A DNA stretch of 64,000 bases from Gordonia iterans (GTDB taxonomy: Bacteria; Actinomycetota; Actinomycetes; Mycobacteriales; Mycobacteriaceae): the NCBI RefSeq assembly GCF_002993285.1, contig NZ_CP027433.1:3100001-3164000 (forward strand), written 5' to 3'. A program made the position numbers and the translations under genes. Each line of letters begins with the position of its first letter. Position 1 is the stretch's first letter. Positions 49,345 through 61,433 of this stretch are shown in pieces. The notes beneath the pieces are model-generated. The model made no database searches. It saw nothing but the letters and a program-made list of their open reading frames with translations, and was not told where the DNA came from.

Positions 49345-49751
49345 CGTTGAGCCGCCGAGGCACGAGGCGAGTCGAAACGCGACCTTTCGACAAGCTCAAG
49401 GAGCGAGGCGAGGCACGAGGCGAGTCGAAACGCGACCTTTCGACAAGCTCAAGGAGCGAGGCGAGGCACGAGGCGAGTCGAAACGCGCCGACCTTTCGAC
49501 AAGCTCAAGGAGCGAGGCGAGGCACGAGACGAGTCGAAACGCGCCGACCTTTCGACAAGCTCAAGGAGCGAGGCGAGGCACGAGACGAGTCGAAACGCGC
49601 CGACCTTTCGACAAGCTCAAGGAGCGAGGCGAGGCACGAGGCGAGTCGAAACGCGCCGACCTTTCGACAAGCTCAAGGAGCGGGAGACAAGCTCAAGGAG
49701 CGGGGGACAAGCTCAAGGAGCGAGAACCAGCTCAAGGAGCGGGCGACACGC
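49345..49751. repeat. Tandem array of 53-56-bp units between two convergent genes
   Basis: Fills the 417-bp gap up to the serB stop. Units starting GACCTTTCGACAAGCTCAAGG lie at 49381, 49434, 49490, 49546, 49602 and 49658: one period of 53 and four of 56 bp. Each includes GAGGCACGAGRCGAGTCGAAAC. After 49680 the array decays to 18-20-bp units (GACAAGCTCAAGGAGCGGG) running into the serB stop. Units abut without unique spacers, so it is not a CRISPR. No gene is seen. Confidence 0.92.
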
Positions 49752-52848
<3,097 letters not shown>

Positions 52849-53071
52849 AGATCCTCCTCCTGGGCGCGATGACGCCTGGACTCTAACCAATGTCGGCGCC
52901 GGGTGACATGGAGTCACACCCGCGCTGTCCATTGATCGTAAACCAGAGCCGGGCCGCGTACCGACCGGGTCCTACGATCTGTCGTAATTGGACCCGCCGG
53001 GTCGTGATATCCCCTGGTGGAAGGCCCCGGAGGGCCGACGCGCCCACCGGTTCAGGGTCCAGCCGTTCTGC

Positions 53072-53077
53072 TAGCGT
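53072..53077 (+). promoter_or_regulatory. -10 hexamer TAGCGT, leaderless fecB promoter
   Basis: TAGCGT, 6 nt, then GTG at 53084; same hexamer as the phospholipase-like operon. Confidence 0.6.
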
Positions 53078-53083
53078 AGGCGC

Positions 53084-54097
53084 GTGCTCGCTAACTCCCG
53101 TCTCCGCCGGATCGCGGCGATCGCCGTCGCCGGAACCCTGGCCGCTGGCCTGACCGCATGCGGCAGCGACGACGACACCCTGCGCACGCCCGACGGCAGC
53201 GTGATCTCGACGGTCACCACCCGCATTGCTCAGGCGGACGTGGTCAACGCCGGACGCGACTACGCGCAGACCTGCCTGGCGCCGACGGCACCCGATGACG
53301 GCGAGAGCGACGTGGCACGCGTGATCGTCACCGACCCGGCGCTCCTGGATGCCGTCTGCGCGCTGGGAGTGGGTGCCAAGGTCCGGGCGGTCACCGCGCC
53401 GGCCGGATCGGTGCCGGCCTATCTCGGCCCGCAGCTGGAGTCGGTGCCGGCCATCGGCGACCGCCCGAGCCGAGAGCAGGTGGCGCAGGCCGCCCCTCAG
53501 CTGGTGCTGGCCAGCCCCAGCAGCGCCGGCGACGTCGCCGCACTGCGGAGTTCCGGCGCACTCGGGTCCGCGAAGGTGGTCACCGTGCGCGTGGGCGAGG
53601 GCTTTCAGGACTGGCGTGCGACGTTCACCCAGGTCGCCGAAGCGCTGAACCGGTCCGCCGCCGGCAAGGAACGCCTCGCCGAGTTCGATGCCGAAGTCAA
53701 GCGGGTGGGCACCGTGCTCGATGCCGGCCATACTCAGGCATCCCTGGTCCGCTTCACCCCCGACGCCGAATTGCTGATGGGCAGCGACAACTTCGGCGCC
53801 TCGATCCTGGCGCAGATCGGCGTCCAGCGGCCGGCGCCGCAACGCGGCACCACCCCCGTCGTGGTGGACGACGCGAACTTCGACGACGCCGAAGGCGACC
53901 TGATCTACGTCAGCGCCGAGGGCCCCGCCGGCCTGGACCGGGGCAAGTCCGTGATGGAGAGCGACAGGTGGCTCGACATGGGAGCACCCAGCTGGAGCCG
54001 CGTTTACTGGATCGACGACCAGGTTTGGTACCGCTCGTCCGGGCTGGCCGCGGCGTGGTTGGTGCTCAACGACGCGAAGTCCTCGTTGAACGGTTGA
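53084..54097 (+). CDS. fecB: Periplasmic binding lipoprotein (FecB-like)
   Basis: 337 residues. Signal with lipobox GLTACG, then a two-lobed class III solute-binding domain (PF01497): RVIVTDPALLDAVCALGVGAKVRAVTA, QAAPQLVLASP, SIGDRPSREQ-type linker and SILAQIGVQRP. The family binds iron-siderophores, haem or B12. Matches Rv3044 (FecB) by position beside ctaD and by fold. No permease or ATPase is adjacent. No iron-box was recognised upstream. Confidence 0.87.
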   Translation: MLANSRLRRIAAIAVAGTLAAGLTACGSDDDTLRTPDGSVISTVTTRIAQADVVNAGRDYAQTCLAPTAPDDGESDVARVIVTDPALLDAVCALGVGAKVRAVTAPAGSVPAYLGPQLESVPAIGDRPSREQVAQAAPQLVLASPSSAGDVAALRSSGALGSAKVVTVRVGEGFQDWRATFTQVAEALNRSAAGKERLAEFDAEVKRVGTVLDAGHTQASLVRFTPDAELLMGSDNFGASILAQIGVQRPAPQRGTTPVVVDDANFDDAEGDLIYVSAEGPAGLDRGKSVMESDRWLDMGAPSWSRVYWIDDQVWYRSSGLAAAWLVLNDAKSSLNG

Positions 54098-54131
54098 GGT
54101 TCTCGCTCGACGGTCGATCGTGTTGTCCGTA

Positions 54132-54213
54132 CCGTGACGTAGATTTCGCGGCGCGAGCCACTGAGCGCGGGATTCGTCTCGTCCGGCGGTGAGCCGGGAA
54201 ATGTACGTCACGG
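54132..54213. repeat. 82-bp element with 16-bp inverted termini
   Basis: CCGTGACGTAGATTTC at 54132-54147 and GAAATGTACGTCACGG at 54198-54213: 15 of 16 bases complementary. Lies in the 141-bp gap between fecB and the helicase. Possible hairpin or small mobile element; function unknown. Confidence 0.65.
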
Positions 54214-54238
54214 CAGGGACAGGAGAGCGGAGGACCGG

Positions 54239-57154
54239 GTGACCGAACCGAGCCGCCGCGCGTCTCCTGCCTCGCTCCCCCGACTGCCGCTGCGCGCCGT
54301 GTGGCGGCCCGGGCTGGGGCTGGCGCTTTGGCCGGGTGACGGGCCGGTCGGTGCGACCGGCGACCGGCCGCTGGGCGAGCTCGCCGACTTGCCCGGCTCG
54401 GTGACCGACCTGCTGGCGCACCGCAGATTGCGCCGCACCGTCGATCACACCGGTGCCGACGGCACGCGAGCGCTGCGACGGACCGTGGCCCTGGGCGTTC
54501 CCACCGCCGTCGAGCTCCTCGACCGTTGCGAGCACCTCGCGGTGGGCGGTGACGTGGCCTTCTACCGGTACCTGCTCGCCGGGGCCCGCGCGTTCCGCGA
54601 CGCCGGAGCGGTGGCTCCCGGAGTGCGCACCGCCGGCGACGAGCCCACCGTGCAGTGGTGCCCGCTGCCGGGACCGGCCTGGCAGGGCTGGCAGACGCTG
54701 ATCGCCGCCAGCGCGCCACCCGCGCTGATCGCGAACGGCGGGACCGCCGCGCTGGCCGACTTCGTGGTCGAGGTGCTCGACGCCGAGTGCCGGCGCGCGC
54801 TGGCCGCCGAGCACGGCCGTTCGCGGGTGCCGCTGATCGACGGGCTCGCCGCGCCCGCTCCGGAGCCGTTGCCCGGCGGCGCGTCGGCGGCCGCGGCCTG
54901 GCAGAGCTGGCTCGAGACCGGGCGCCCCGACGGGCCGGCGCTGGTGCTCCGCCTGCACGAACCCGAGGATTCGTCGCGCTCGCCTGCGCTTCCCGTCGAG
55001 CAGGTGCGCTGGCGTCTCCAGGTCTGCCGCCGGCTCCCCGACGGCGCGGTCGAACCGGTGGCACCGCACCGCCTCGGCCCGCACGACCTCGACGCGCTCA
55101 CCGGAGAACTGGCCGTGACCGTCGGCGCCTGGCGAGAACTGGTGCGGGCGGAGGCCGATCCGCACACCCTCGACTATCTGCTCACCACCGCGCAGGTCGC
55201 GGACTTCTTCGCCACCGGGGCCGCCGCGGTCGGCGAGGCCGGCGTCACCGTCCTGCTCCCCCGGACGGTGGCCGAGGTGAGCCCGACCCTCGCGATCCGC
55301 GGCGGCACAGTGCCCGGCGGCGGCGCGCGTCCCGGGCTGGTGGGGCTCGACGAGATCTCCGACTTCGAGTGGCGTCTGGCTCTCGGCGACGGCTCGGTGC
55401 CGCTCAGTCAGGACGACCTCGACGAGCTCGCCCGTCAGCACGGCGACCTGGTCCGCATTCGCGGACGGTGGGTGCGCGCGGAGGGGGCGGCGCTCTCGCG
55501 CGCGGCCGGGTTCCTTGCCGCCCGCCGCGTCGCCGCCGACGCCGGCGACGACGGCTCCGCGCTCGAACTGGCCGAGCTGATGAGCCTGGTCACCGCGACC
55601 GACGACCGCCTGCCGGTACCGGTGACCAGCGTGGAGGGTCTCGGCTGGCTCGACGACGTCGCGGCGGGCGGGACGCTCCGTCCCGAGCCGGTGGAGCCGC
55701 CGCCCGGGCTCACCGCCACTCTGCGGCCCTACCAGCAGCGCGGACTCGACTGGCTGCACGCCCTCAGCCGGATCGGCGCGGGCGGCGTGCTGGCCGACGA
55801 CATGGGTCTGGGCAAGACGGTCCAGGTGATCGCGCTGATCGCCCGTCGTCGTGCCGACGAACCCGACGCGCACCCGGCGCTCGTGGTGTGCCCGATGTCG
55901 GTGATCGGCAACTGGCAGCGCGAACTGGAGCGATTCGCGCCGGACCTGGGGGTCGTCGTACATCACGGACCCCGCCGGAACGCATCGGAGTGGTCTTCTG
56001 CCGCCACCGATGTGGTGCTCACGACCTTCGCGACGCTGACGCGGGACCGAGCCGACTTCACCGCCCTCCGATGGGATCTGCTGGTGGTCGACGAGGCCCA
56101 GCACGTCAAGAACGTCCGCACCGCCGCCGCCAAAGCACTTCGCCTCCTTGATGTTCGACGTCGTGTCGCGCTCACCGGCACCCCTGTCGAGAACCGGCTC
56201 GAGGATCTGCGTGCGGTGATCGATCTGGTCAACCCCGGACTGCTGGGCACGGCCTCGCAGTTCCGTGCCCGATTCGCCGAACCGATCGAGCGGGAACGCG
56301 ACCCGGAGGCCCTGGCGAAGCTGAACGCCCTGACCCGCCCCTTCGTGCTGCGCCGCGAGAAGACCGACCCGGACGTGGCCCCGGACCTTCCGGACAAGAC
56401 CGAGTTGTCCGTCCGCACCAATCTCACCACCGAGCAGGCCGGCCTCTACCAGGCTGTCCTGAACGATCTGCACCAGGCGCTGGAGGACCGACAGCAGCAC
56501 GGGCAGCGGCGACGGACCGTTTTGGCGGCGCTGACCCGGCTCAAGCAGGTCTGCAACCACCCCGCGCACTACCTCGGCGACGGCTCGCCCATGCTCCGCC
56601 GCGGCAAGCACCGCTCGGGCAAGGTGGAACTGCTCTCCGACATCACCACGACGCTGGTCGACGAGGGTGATCGCGCACTGATCTTCACCCAGTTCGCGGT
56701 GTTCGCCGACCTGCTCAGCGGTTGGCTGACGCCGGCACTCGGGCAGCAGATCCCGGTGCTGCACGGCGGTCTCGCCCGGCCCGAACGCGACGCGCTGGTC
56801 ACCCGATTCACCGCCGCCGACGGCCCTCCGGTGATGATCGCGACGCTCAAGGCCGGCGGGACCGGCCTGAATCTGGTGGCGGCCAACCACGTGATCCACG
56901 CCGACCGATGGTGGAATCCGGCGGTCGAGGAGCAGGCGACCGACCGCGCCTACCGGATCGGGCAGACGCGCGCCGTACAGGTCCGCAAGTTCGTCTGCGT
57001 GGGAACCTTGGAGGAGCGGATCGACGAGCTGATCGCGGCAAAGCGGGAGTTGTCGGCCCTGACGGTGAGCACCGGTGAGAGCTGGCTCTCCGATCTCGGC
57101 GACGACGCGCTCTTCGACCTGTTGGCCCTGCGCGACGATGCGGTGGGCGAATGA
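54239..57154 (+). CDS. SNF2-family helicase (HelZ-like)
   Basis: 971 residues. A bacterial SNF2-associated N-terminal region (about 1-480; ADFFATGAAAVGEAGVTVLLP) is followed by the ATPase core: Walker A ADDMGLGKTVQV (about 517-528), VVDEAQHVKN (DEAQ box), LTGTPVENRLEDLRAVID, and the second lobe with LIFTQFAVFADLL, LKAGGTGLNLVAANHVIHAD and DRAYRIGQTRAVQVRKFV. ATP-driven translocation on DNA is expected; cellular role unknown. GTG 54239 follows GGAGGACC. It is followed 16 bp later by the SWIM-domain gene, a recurring pair in actinobacteria. Confidence 0.93.
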   Translation: MTEPSRRASPASLPRLPLRAVWRPGLGLALWPGDGPVGATGDRPLGELADLPGSVTDLLAHRRLRRTVDHTGADGTRALRRTVALGVPTAVELLDRCEHLAVGGDVAFYRYLLAGARAFRDAGAVAPGVRTAGDEPTVQWCPLPGPAWQGWQTLIAASAPPALIANGGTAALADFVVEVLDAECRRALAAEHGRSRVPLIDGLAAPAPEPLPGGASAAAAWQSWLETGRPDGPALVLRLHEPEDSSRSPALPVEQVRWRLQVCRRLPDGAVEPVAPHRLGPHDLDALTGELAVTVGAWRELVRAEADPHTLDYLLTTAQVADFFATGAAAVGEAGVTVLLPRTVAEVSPTLAIRGGTVPGGGARPGLVGLDEISDFEWRLALGDGSVPLSQDDLDELARQHGDLVRIRGRWVRAEGAALSRAAGFLAARRVAADAGDDGSALELAELMSLVTATDDRLPVPVTSVEGLGWLDDVAAGGTLRPEPVEPPPGLTATLRPYQQRGLDWLHALSRIGAGGVLADDMGLGKTVQVIALIARRRADEPDAHPALVVCPMSVIGNWQRELERFAPDLGVVVHHGPRRNASEWSSAATDVVLTTFATLTRDRADFTALRWDLLVVDEAQHVKNVRTAAAKALRLLDVRRRVALTGTPVENRLEDLRAVIDLVNPGLLGTASQFRARFAEPIERERDPEALAKLNALTRPFVLRREKTDPDVAPDLPDKTELSVRTNLTTEQAGLYQAVLNDLHQALEDRQQHGQRRRTVLAALTRLKQVCNHPAHYLGDGSPMLRRGKHRSGKVELLSDITTTLVDEGDRALIFTQFAVFADLLSGWLTPALGQQIPVLHGGLARPERDALVTRFTAADGPPVMIATLKAGGTGLNLVAANHVIHADRWWNPAVEEQATDRAYRIGQTRAVQVRKFVCVGTLEERIDELIAAKRELSALTVSTGESWLSDLGDDALFDLLALRDDAVGE

Positions 57155-57170
57155 CGATGGGGAGCCGATA

Positions 57171-58079
57171 GTGGCGCGGCGCAAGCAATCTCGGCCTCCG
57201 GTCCGGGGTTACGGCCTCACTGCGTGGGGCCGTGCCTTCGTCGCCGTCGTCGAGTCGGGCGCCGACCACCGGCATCTGACCGGGGCGCGGCACTACTTCC
57301 GCGAGCACCACGTGGAGGGGTTGGCGATCGCGCCCGGGCAGATCACCGCCGCGGTCCGCGGCAGTCAGCTCGATCCGTTCGAGGTGATCCTGCGGCCGCG
57401 CACGGTGGACCCGGCGACCGTCGTGGAACTGCTGCGGGCCGGCGGCAACGTCGATGCGCTGCTCGCCCTGGCGCGCGGCGAACAGCCGGGCGCGCTCGGT
57501 GAGCTAGTCGCCCCCACCGAGTCCGCCGACGTGGCGTCGTCGTGCACCTGCCCGGATCAGGCCCCGCGCTGCATCCACGTGCTGGCCACCGCGTTCGAGG
57601 TGGCCGCGCAGATCGACAAGCAGCCGACCACGCTGCTGCGCGTGATGGGTACCGATCTCCCCGATCTCCTCGCACTGGCGGAGGACCGTTCCGCTCACCG
57701 GTCGCCCAGCAACGGTCGAGACTCCGCGGGAGGCCGACACTCCGCGGGCGGTCGATCCGACCTCGACGGTCGAGCCGACCCCGACGGTCGAGCCTCCCTC
57801 GACGGTCGAGCCGACCTCGACGGTCGAGTCTCCCTCGATGGTCGAGCGGAGTCGAGACCCCCGTCGCCCGCCGAGCCCGGCGAGCTCGCCGAAACGTTCT
57901 ATGCCGACCGTGCCCGCCTCCCCGCCCCGCCCACGGTCCCCCGCACCGACGCGCTGACCGACCTCGACGCCGGCGTGCTCCGTCAGGCGCTGCGCGCTTC
58001 AGGAGCGGGTGCCACCCAGCTCGCCGAGGCCCTCGACGACCTCGCCGAGCTCTACGCGGCCCTCCGCGACCTCCGATGA
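57171..58079 (+). CDS. SWIM zinc-finger protein with in-frame repeat expansion
   Basis: 302 residues. A basic N-terminus, then a conserved domain, then a SWIM motif CxCx(n)CxH seen as CTCPDQAPRCIHV (about residues 124-136), which binds zinc and probably DNA or protein. Partner of the upstream SNF2 helicase. Residues about 181-230 (GGRSDLDGRADPDGRASLDGR region) are a low-complexity block of about 6-residue units encoded by 18-bp DNA repeats; it ends in DGRAESRP like the GH57 N-terminus. GTG 57171 has GGGGAG upstream. Confidence 0.85.
   Translation: MARRKQSRPPVRGYGLTAWGRAFVAVVESGADHRHLTGARHYFREHHVEGLAIAPGQITAAVRGSQLDPFEVILRPRTVDPATVVELLRAGGNVDALLALARGEQPGALGELVAPTESADVASSCTCPDQAPRCIHVLATAFEVAAQIDKQPTTLLRVMGTDLPDLLALAEDRSAHRSPSNGRDSAGGRHSAGGRSDLDGRADPDGRASLDGRADLDGRVSLDGRAESRPPSPAEPGELAETFYADRARLPAPPTVPRTDALTDLDAGVLRQALRASGAGATQLAEALDDLAELYAALRDLR
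57711..57862 (+). repeat. 18-bp tandem repeat inside the SWIM gene
   Basis: Units of CTCGACGGTCGAGCCGAC with variants, each holding the palindrome TCGACGGTCGA or a near form. The last unit continues into GTCGAGCGGAGTCGAGACCCC, the dispersed element also found in the GH57 gene at 30767. Confidence 0.85.
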
Positions 58080-58134
58080 CGACGCGGCTGACCTGACACC
58101 GACCCGACACTGCTCACGCGGGGGTCTCGACGTT

Positions 58135-58166
58135 GCCATCGATTAATGGTTACATTGAGTAATGGC
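58135..58166. promoter_or_regulatory. AT-rich operator/promoter region upstream of the AurF-type gene
   Basis: GCCAT (58135-58139) and ATGGC (58162-58166) form the outer inverted pair; TAATGG occurs twice 16 bp apart (58144, 58160); TTAC-ATTGA-GTAA is an inner inverted repeat. TACATT (58151-58156) could be a -10. The region is markedly AT-rich against its surroundings. Confidence 0.55.
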
Positions 58167-58210
58167 ACGATTGGGTGCCGCAGGCCCGACACGAAAGGTC
58201 GTACGGCGAG

Positions 58211-59155
58211 ATGACTACGACAGAATCCGCACCGGTAACCGCCGAGAAGAAGCAGAGCTGGGAGGACATCCGCGCGGGGCGCACCGCAGTGGCCCGCCGC
58301 CTGCTCAAGGGGTCGTCGAACCGGTCGTACGACCCGATCATCGACGTCGACTACGACGCCCCGCTGGTCGACGGCAAGTACTTCCTGCCGCCGAAGGTGG
58401 TGACGCTGTACGGGACCGAACTCTGGGAGCAGATGACCGACGAGCAGCGGATCGAGCTCTCCCGGCAGGAGATGGCCAACATCCTGTCGGTCGGCATCTG
58501 GTTCGAGAACCTGCTCAACCGGGCCCTGCTGATCCGCCTGATGCGCGAGGACCCGGCCGCGGCGACCACGCATTACTCGCTCACCGAGATGGGTGACGAG
58601 TGCCGCCACATGACGATGTTCGGCAAGGCCATCGAGCGTTCCGGCACGCGCGCCTACGCCATGCGCCGCTGGCAGCGCGGCGCGATGCACGTGCTGCCGC
58701 TGCTGATGCGCGGGACCATGATGTGGGTCATCACGCTCGTCGGCGAAGAGCTGTTCGACGCCATCCAGCGTGAGATCAAGGACGATCCCGAACTGCAGCC
58801 GATGGTGGCTCGACTGATGCAGATCCACGTCACCGAGGAGGCCCGGCACATCGGCTTCGCGCGGGACGGCATCGTGCGCCGCGCGCCGATCCGCTCGAAC
58901 TGGGAGACCTTCGTGTCGGCCAACCTGCACGGCCTGGCCGGCCCGGTGTTCCGCAGACTGTTCACCAACCCGGAGATGTACGCGCGCGCGGGCCTGAGGG
59001 ATCCGCGGGAGGCTGCGGCGATCGCCCGCAAGAACCCCCACTTCAACGCCGTGCAGGTCGCCTCCTTCGCTCCCCTGTCGACCTTTCTCAAGCAGAACGG
59101 ACTAATGGGACCGATGGCGACCCGCATGTGGCGCCGTTCGGGGTTCCTGAAGTGA
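58211..59155 (+). CDS. AurF-like diiron oxygenase
   Basis: 314 residues. A mainly helical protein with ferritin-like metal motifs: EMANILSVGIWFENLL, EMGDECRHMTMFGKAI (E-x(2)-H type), LVGEELFDAIQRE and HVTEEARHIGFARDG. This pattern fits the AurF/CmlI-type N-oxygenase family (PF11583), which oxidises arylamines in antibiotic pathways; in actinobacteria many orphan members have unknown substrates. ATG 58211 is preferred; GTG 58175 is in frame. Its stop overlaps the next gene's GTG by 4 bp, linking it to the DUF4873 protein. Confidence 0.83.
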   Translation: MTTTESAPVTAEKKQSWEDIRAGRTAVARRLLKGSSNRSYDPIIDVDYDAPLVDGKYFLPPKVVTLYGTELWEQMTDEQRIELSRQEMANILSVGIWFENLLNRALLIRLMREDPAAATTHYSLTEMGDECRHMTMFGKAIERSGTRAYAMRRWQRGAMHVLPLLMRGTMMWVITLVGEELFDAIQREIKDDPELQPMVARLMQIHVTEEARHIGFARDGIVRRAPIRSNWETFVSANLHGLAGPVFRRLFTNPEMYARAGLRDPREAAAIARKNPHFNAVQVASFAPLSTFLKQNGLMGPMATRMWRRSGFLK

Positions 59156-59856
59156 CCGCCGTCGCGCTGACCGGAGCCTCGCCCGCCCTCGATCGGCTCC
59201 GGCACGCCCTCGACCGGTCACCGCTGCCCTTCGAGGTCGTCGCCGACCCGGCCGAGGCCGATCTGATCGTGACCGGCGATCCGGCCCCGACCCCGAACCA
59301 TCTCGGAGTGGCCGCCGCGCAGGTCCCCGACACCTTCTTCTGCACCACGGACACCGTCGACTACCTCGTCGCCGCACTGACCGAGGCCCACCTCGCCGGC
59401 GCCCACGGGGTTCGCGTCCGGCCGCCCGTTCAGGACCACGCCGACCAGCCCGTGCTCGGATTCCGCTCGCACGTGCGGCGGGCGCTGTCCCGGCTCGCCG
59501 ACCGGCAGCACCGTTTCGATCCGAACCACTACGACTGGATCACCGAGGAGTCCGTCGAGGCCGAGGTCTTCGACGGCGACGTGGTGGTGACCGTCGGCGA
59601 CGAGGAGATCGACGCCCGGCTCCGCGCCCGCGGGCACGTCGACGGCAACGACGGCCATTTCCACTGGGCCGGCATGCTCTACAGCGACCGTGCCGCAGAG
59701 CTCAAGGGCGACGGCAAATCCCGGGCGCGAGTCCGAATCGGCGACGCCGAGCCGGTGGCCGCCAAGCTCGCCGAACTGACCCAGTGGGGAACGGTCCGGA
59801 TGACCGGGGTGGGCACTCCCCCGTGGGCCGCTTCGGAGAATTTGTCTTCCGTTTAG
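59152..59856 (+). CDS. DUF4873-domain protein, partner of the AurF-like enzyme
   Basis: 234 residues. The N-terminal part (about 1-90) contains a Rossmann-like hint (VTAVALTGASPALDRL ... ADLIVTGDP) without cofactor glycines. The C-terminal part (about 140-230) resembles DUF4873, with GHVDGNDGHFHWAGML in the place of the family's DP-DG-xHW-G signature. DUF4873 is often found beside or fused to flavin monooxygenases in mycobacteria. Coupled by GTGA to the diiron enzyme, so it probably acts with it; the role is unknown. Confidence 0.7.
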   Translation: MTAVALTGASPALDRLRHALDRSPLPFEVVADPAEADLIVTGDPAPTPNHLGVAAAQVPDTFFCTTDTVDYLVAALTEAHLAGAHGVRVRPPVQDHADQPVLGFRSHVRRALSRLADRQHRFDPNHYDWITEESVEAEVFDGDVVVTVGDEEIDARLRARGHVDGNDGHFHWAGMLYSDRAAELKGDGKSRARVRIGDAEPVAAKLAELTQWGTVRMTGVGTPPWAASENLSSV

Positions 59857-59897
59857 TACGGATTCCGCAACAAGCGGAAGGCGAATCCTCCGTCCGG

Positions 59898-61433
59898 TCA
59901 GCGGAGGCGGCCCGCCCGCCGATCTTCGAGGATCTCGGCGAGCAGGGCGCGCGCGTCATCGACGGCCAGATCGCGTGCCACCACCTGCGCCGGACCCGCG
60001 ACTACCGCGGCCTGCACGTGGGCGATGCCCAGTCGGCGCTGCAGCGGACCTTGCGTGAGTGCCGCGCCCTGGACGTGTCGCCACGGCACCACGGATGCCT
60101 TCTCGCTCAGTCGTCCCCAGGTCGCGGAGATCCCCGCCTGCGACAGTGACACGCTCTGCCGACTCCAATCGATCGGCGAGAGCCACTTGGCCCGCTCGGG
60201 AGAGCGCCAGTGCCGGATCGGGGTGCGGTCGGCGGCGCCGATCCGGTCGAGCACCGTAGCCGCGTTCGCCTCGACGGACGCATCCGTCCCGACGGCCACC
60301 AGCACCGTGTCGCCCGACTGCTCGTCGGACGCGCCGTAACCGGCGATCGACGAGTTGAGTTCGGCCCAACCCGGCCCGCGCCAGAGGAACGGACGACGCA
60401 CCCGGAGCGCGTGAATGCGGTGCAGGGGCACGGTCTGCTTGCGGGTCGACGCCAGTCCGGCGGTGATCTTCAGCCGCCGGCTCTCCTCGTTCAACGTGAG
60501 CGTCTGCCGCCAGAACCGGTCCAGCGGCACCCAGATCAGCCCGAACAGACCGCCCAGGGCGATCACCGCACCGACCACCCCACCCCCGGCGAACCAGGCG
60601 ACGGCGGCGCCGGCGATCACCGTGAGCGCACCGAACCCGAACGAGAGCGCAATCATCCCGAACAGCATCCGGGCCGGAACCGGCCCGGCCAGGATCCGAC
60701 CGGGCTCGGCGTCGGGCATCGGGTACGGCATCCCCGGAGCCACACGCCCGGGCGCAGGGGGTTCCGCAACAGCGGGACCGGATGCAGTGGGACCGGATGC
60801 AGTGGGACCGGATGCTGCGGGTCCGGGCGCGGAGAGTTCGGACGCGGAGAGTTCGGACGCGGAGAGTCCGGACGGAGCGCGACCCGGAGCCGGGCGAGGC
60901 GCGGCCGCGCCCCCGGGGACCGGCCGTGTCCGGGTCGCCGCCAGGATCTCGGCCCGGAGACGTTCCAGTTCGGGCACCTTCAGGTACGAGATCACCAGCG
61001 CAGAGTCCGCGCCGCCGGCGGTCTCCACCGTGAGTTCGCCGAGGCCGAGCAGACGCGGGATCAGCGGTTGCCGGATGTCGACCGACTGCACGCGGTCGTA
61101 CCGGGCGGTCCGGCGCTGCCGGAACAGGATTCCGTGGCCGATCCGGAGCTCCTCGGCGTCGAGCTCGAAGAACCGCTTGCTCCAGCTCCACATGCTCACC
61201 GCCCCGACCAGCACGATCAGCACGACCACTCCCGCCGAACCGAGCGCGACCGTCACCAGCGGCGTATCGCCCGCAGCGCCCGCCACCGCGGCGGCGCCGG
61301 TCACGACGCCCGTGCCGAAATTGACGACGAGGACGACGATCAGCGCCGTCAGTCCCTTCCATGCCTTGAGCACCGGGGTCAACGGGTGGACACGCTGGCG
61401 GCCCGCGCCCAGGTACGTCCCGGATGCGGTCAC
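59898..61433 (-). CDS. bPH2 (DUF304) membrane protein, YdbT-like
   Basis: 511 residues. Two bPH2 domains separated by membrane helices: ELRIGHGILFRQRRTARYDRVQSVDIRQPLIPRLLGLGEL, and later KITAGLASTRKQTVPLHRIHALRVRRPF; a third PH-like stretch (ISATWGRLSEKASVVPWRHVQGAALTQGPLQRRLGIAHV) closes the protein. Between the first and second lies a low-complexity Ser/Ala/Pro linker (SELSASELSAPGPAASGPTA region, about 185-230) encoded by short imperfect DNA repeats. The B. subtilis YdbST pair is linked to resistance to peptide antibiotics; the role here is not known. GTG 61433 overlaps the upstream ydbS-like stop. Confidence 0.85.
   Translation of the reverse strand: MTASGTYLGAGRQRVHPLTPVLKAWKGLTALIVVLVVNFGTGVVTGAAAVAGAAGDTPLVTVALGSAGVVVLIVLVGAVSMWSWSKRFFELDAEELRIGHGILFRQRRTARYDRVQSVDIRQPLIPRLLGLGELTVETAGGADSALVISYLKVPELERLRAEILAATRTRPVPGGAAAPRPAPGRAPSGLSASELSASELSAPGPAASGPTASGPTASGPAVAEPPAPGRVAPGMPYPMPDAEPGRILAGPVPARMLFGMIALSFGFGALTVIAGAAVAWFAGGGVVGAVIALGGLFGLIWVPLDRFWRQTLTLNEESRRLKITAGLASTRKQTVPLHRIHALRVRRPFLWRGPGWAELNSSIAGYGASDEQSGDTVLVAVGTDASVEANAATVLDRIGAADRTPIRHWRSPERAKWLSPIDWSRQSVSLSQAGISATWGRLSEKASVVPWRHVQGAALTQGPLQRRLGIAHVQAAVVAGPAQVVARDLAVDDARALLAEILEDRRAGRLR

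Noticed and set aside
49345..49751. Regular 53-56-bp periodicity resembling a CRISPR array
   Set aside because: Whole units are repeated without unique spacers, no cas genes are near, and the array decays at one side; it is a tandem repeat.
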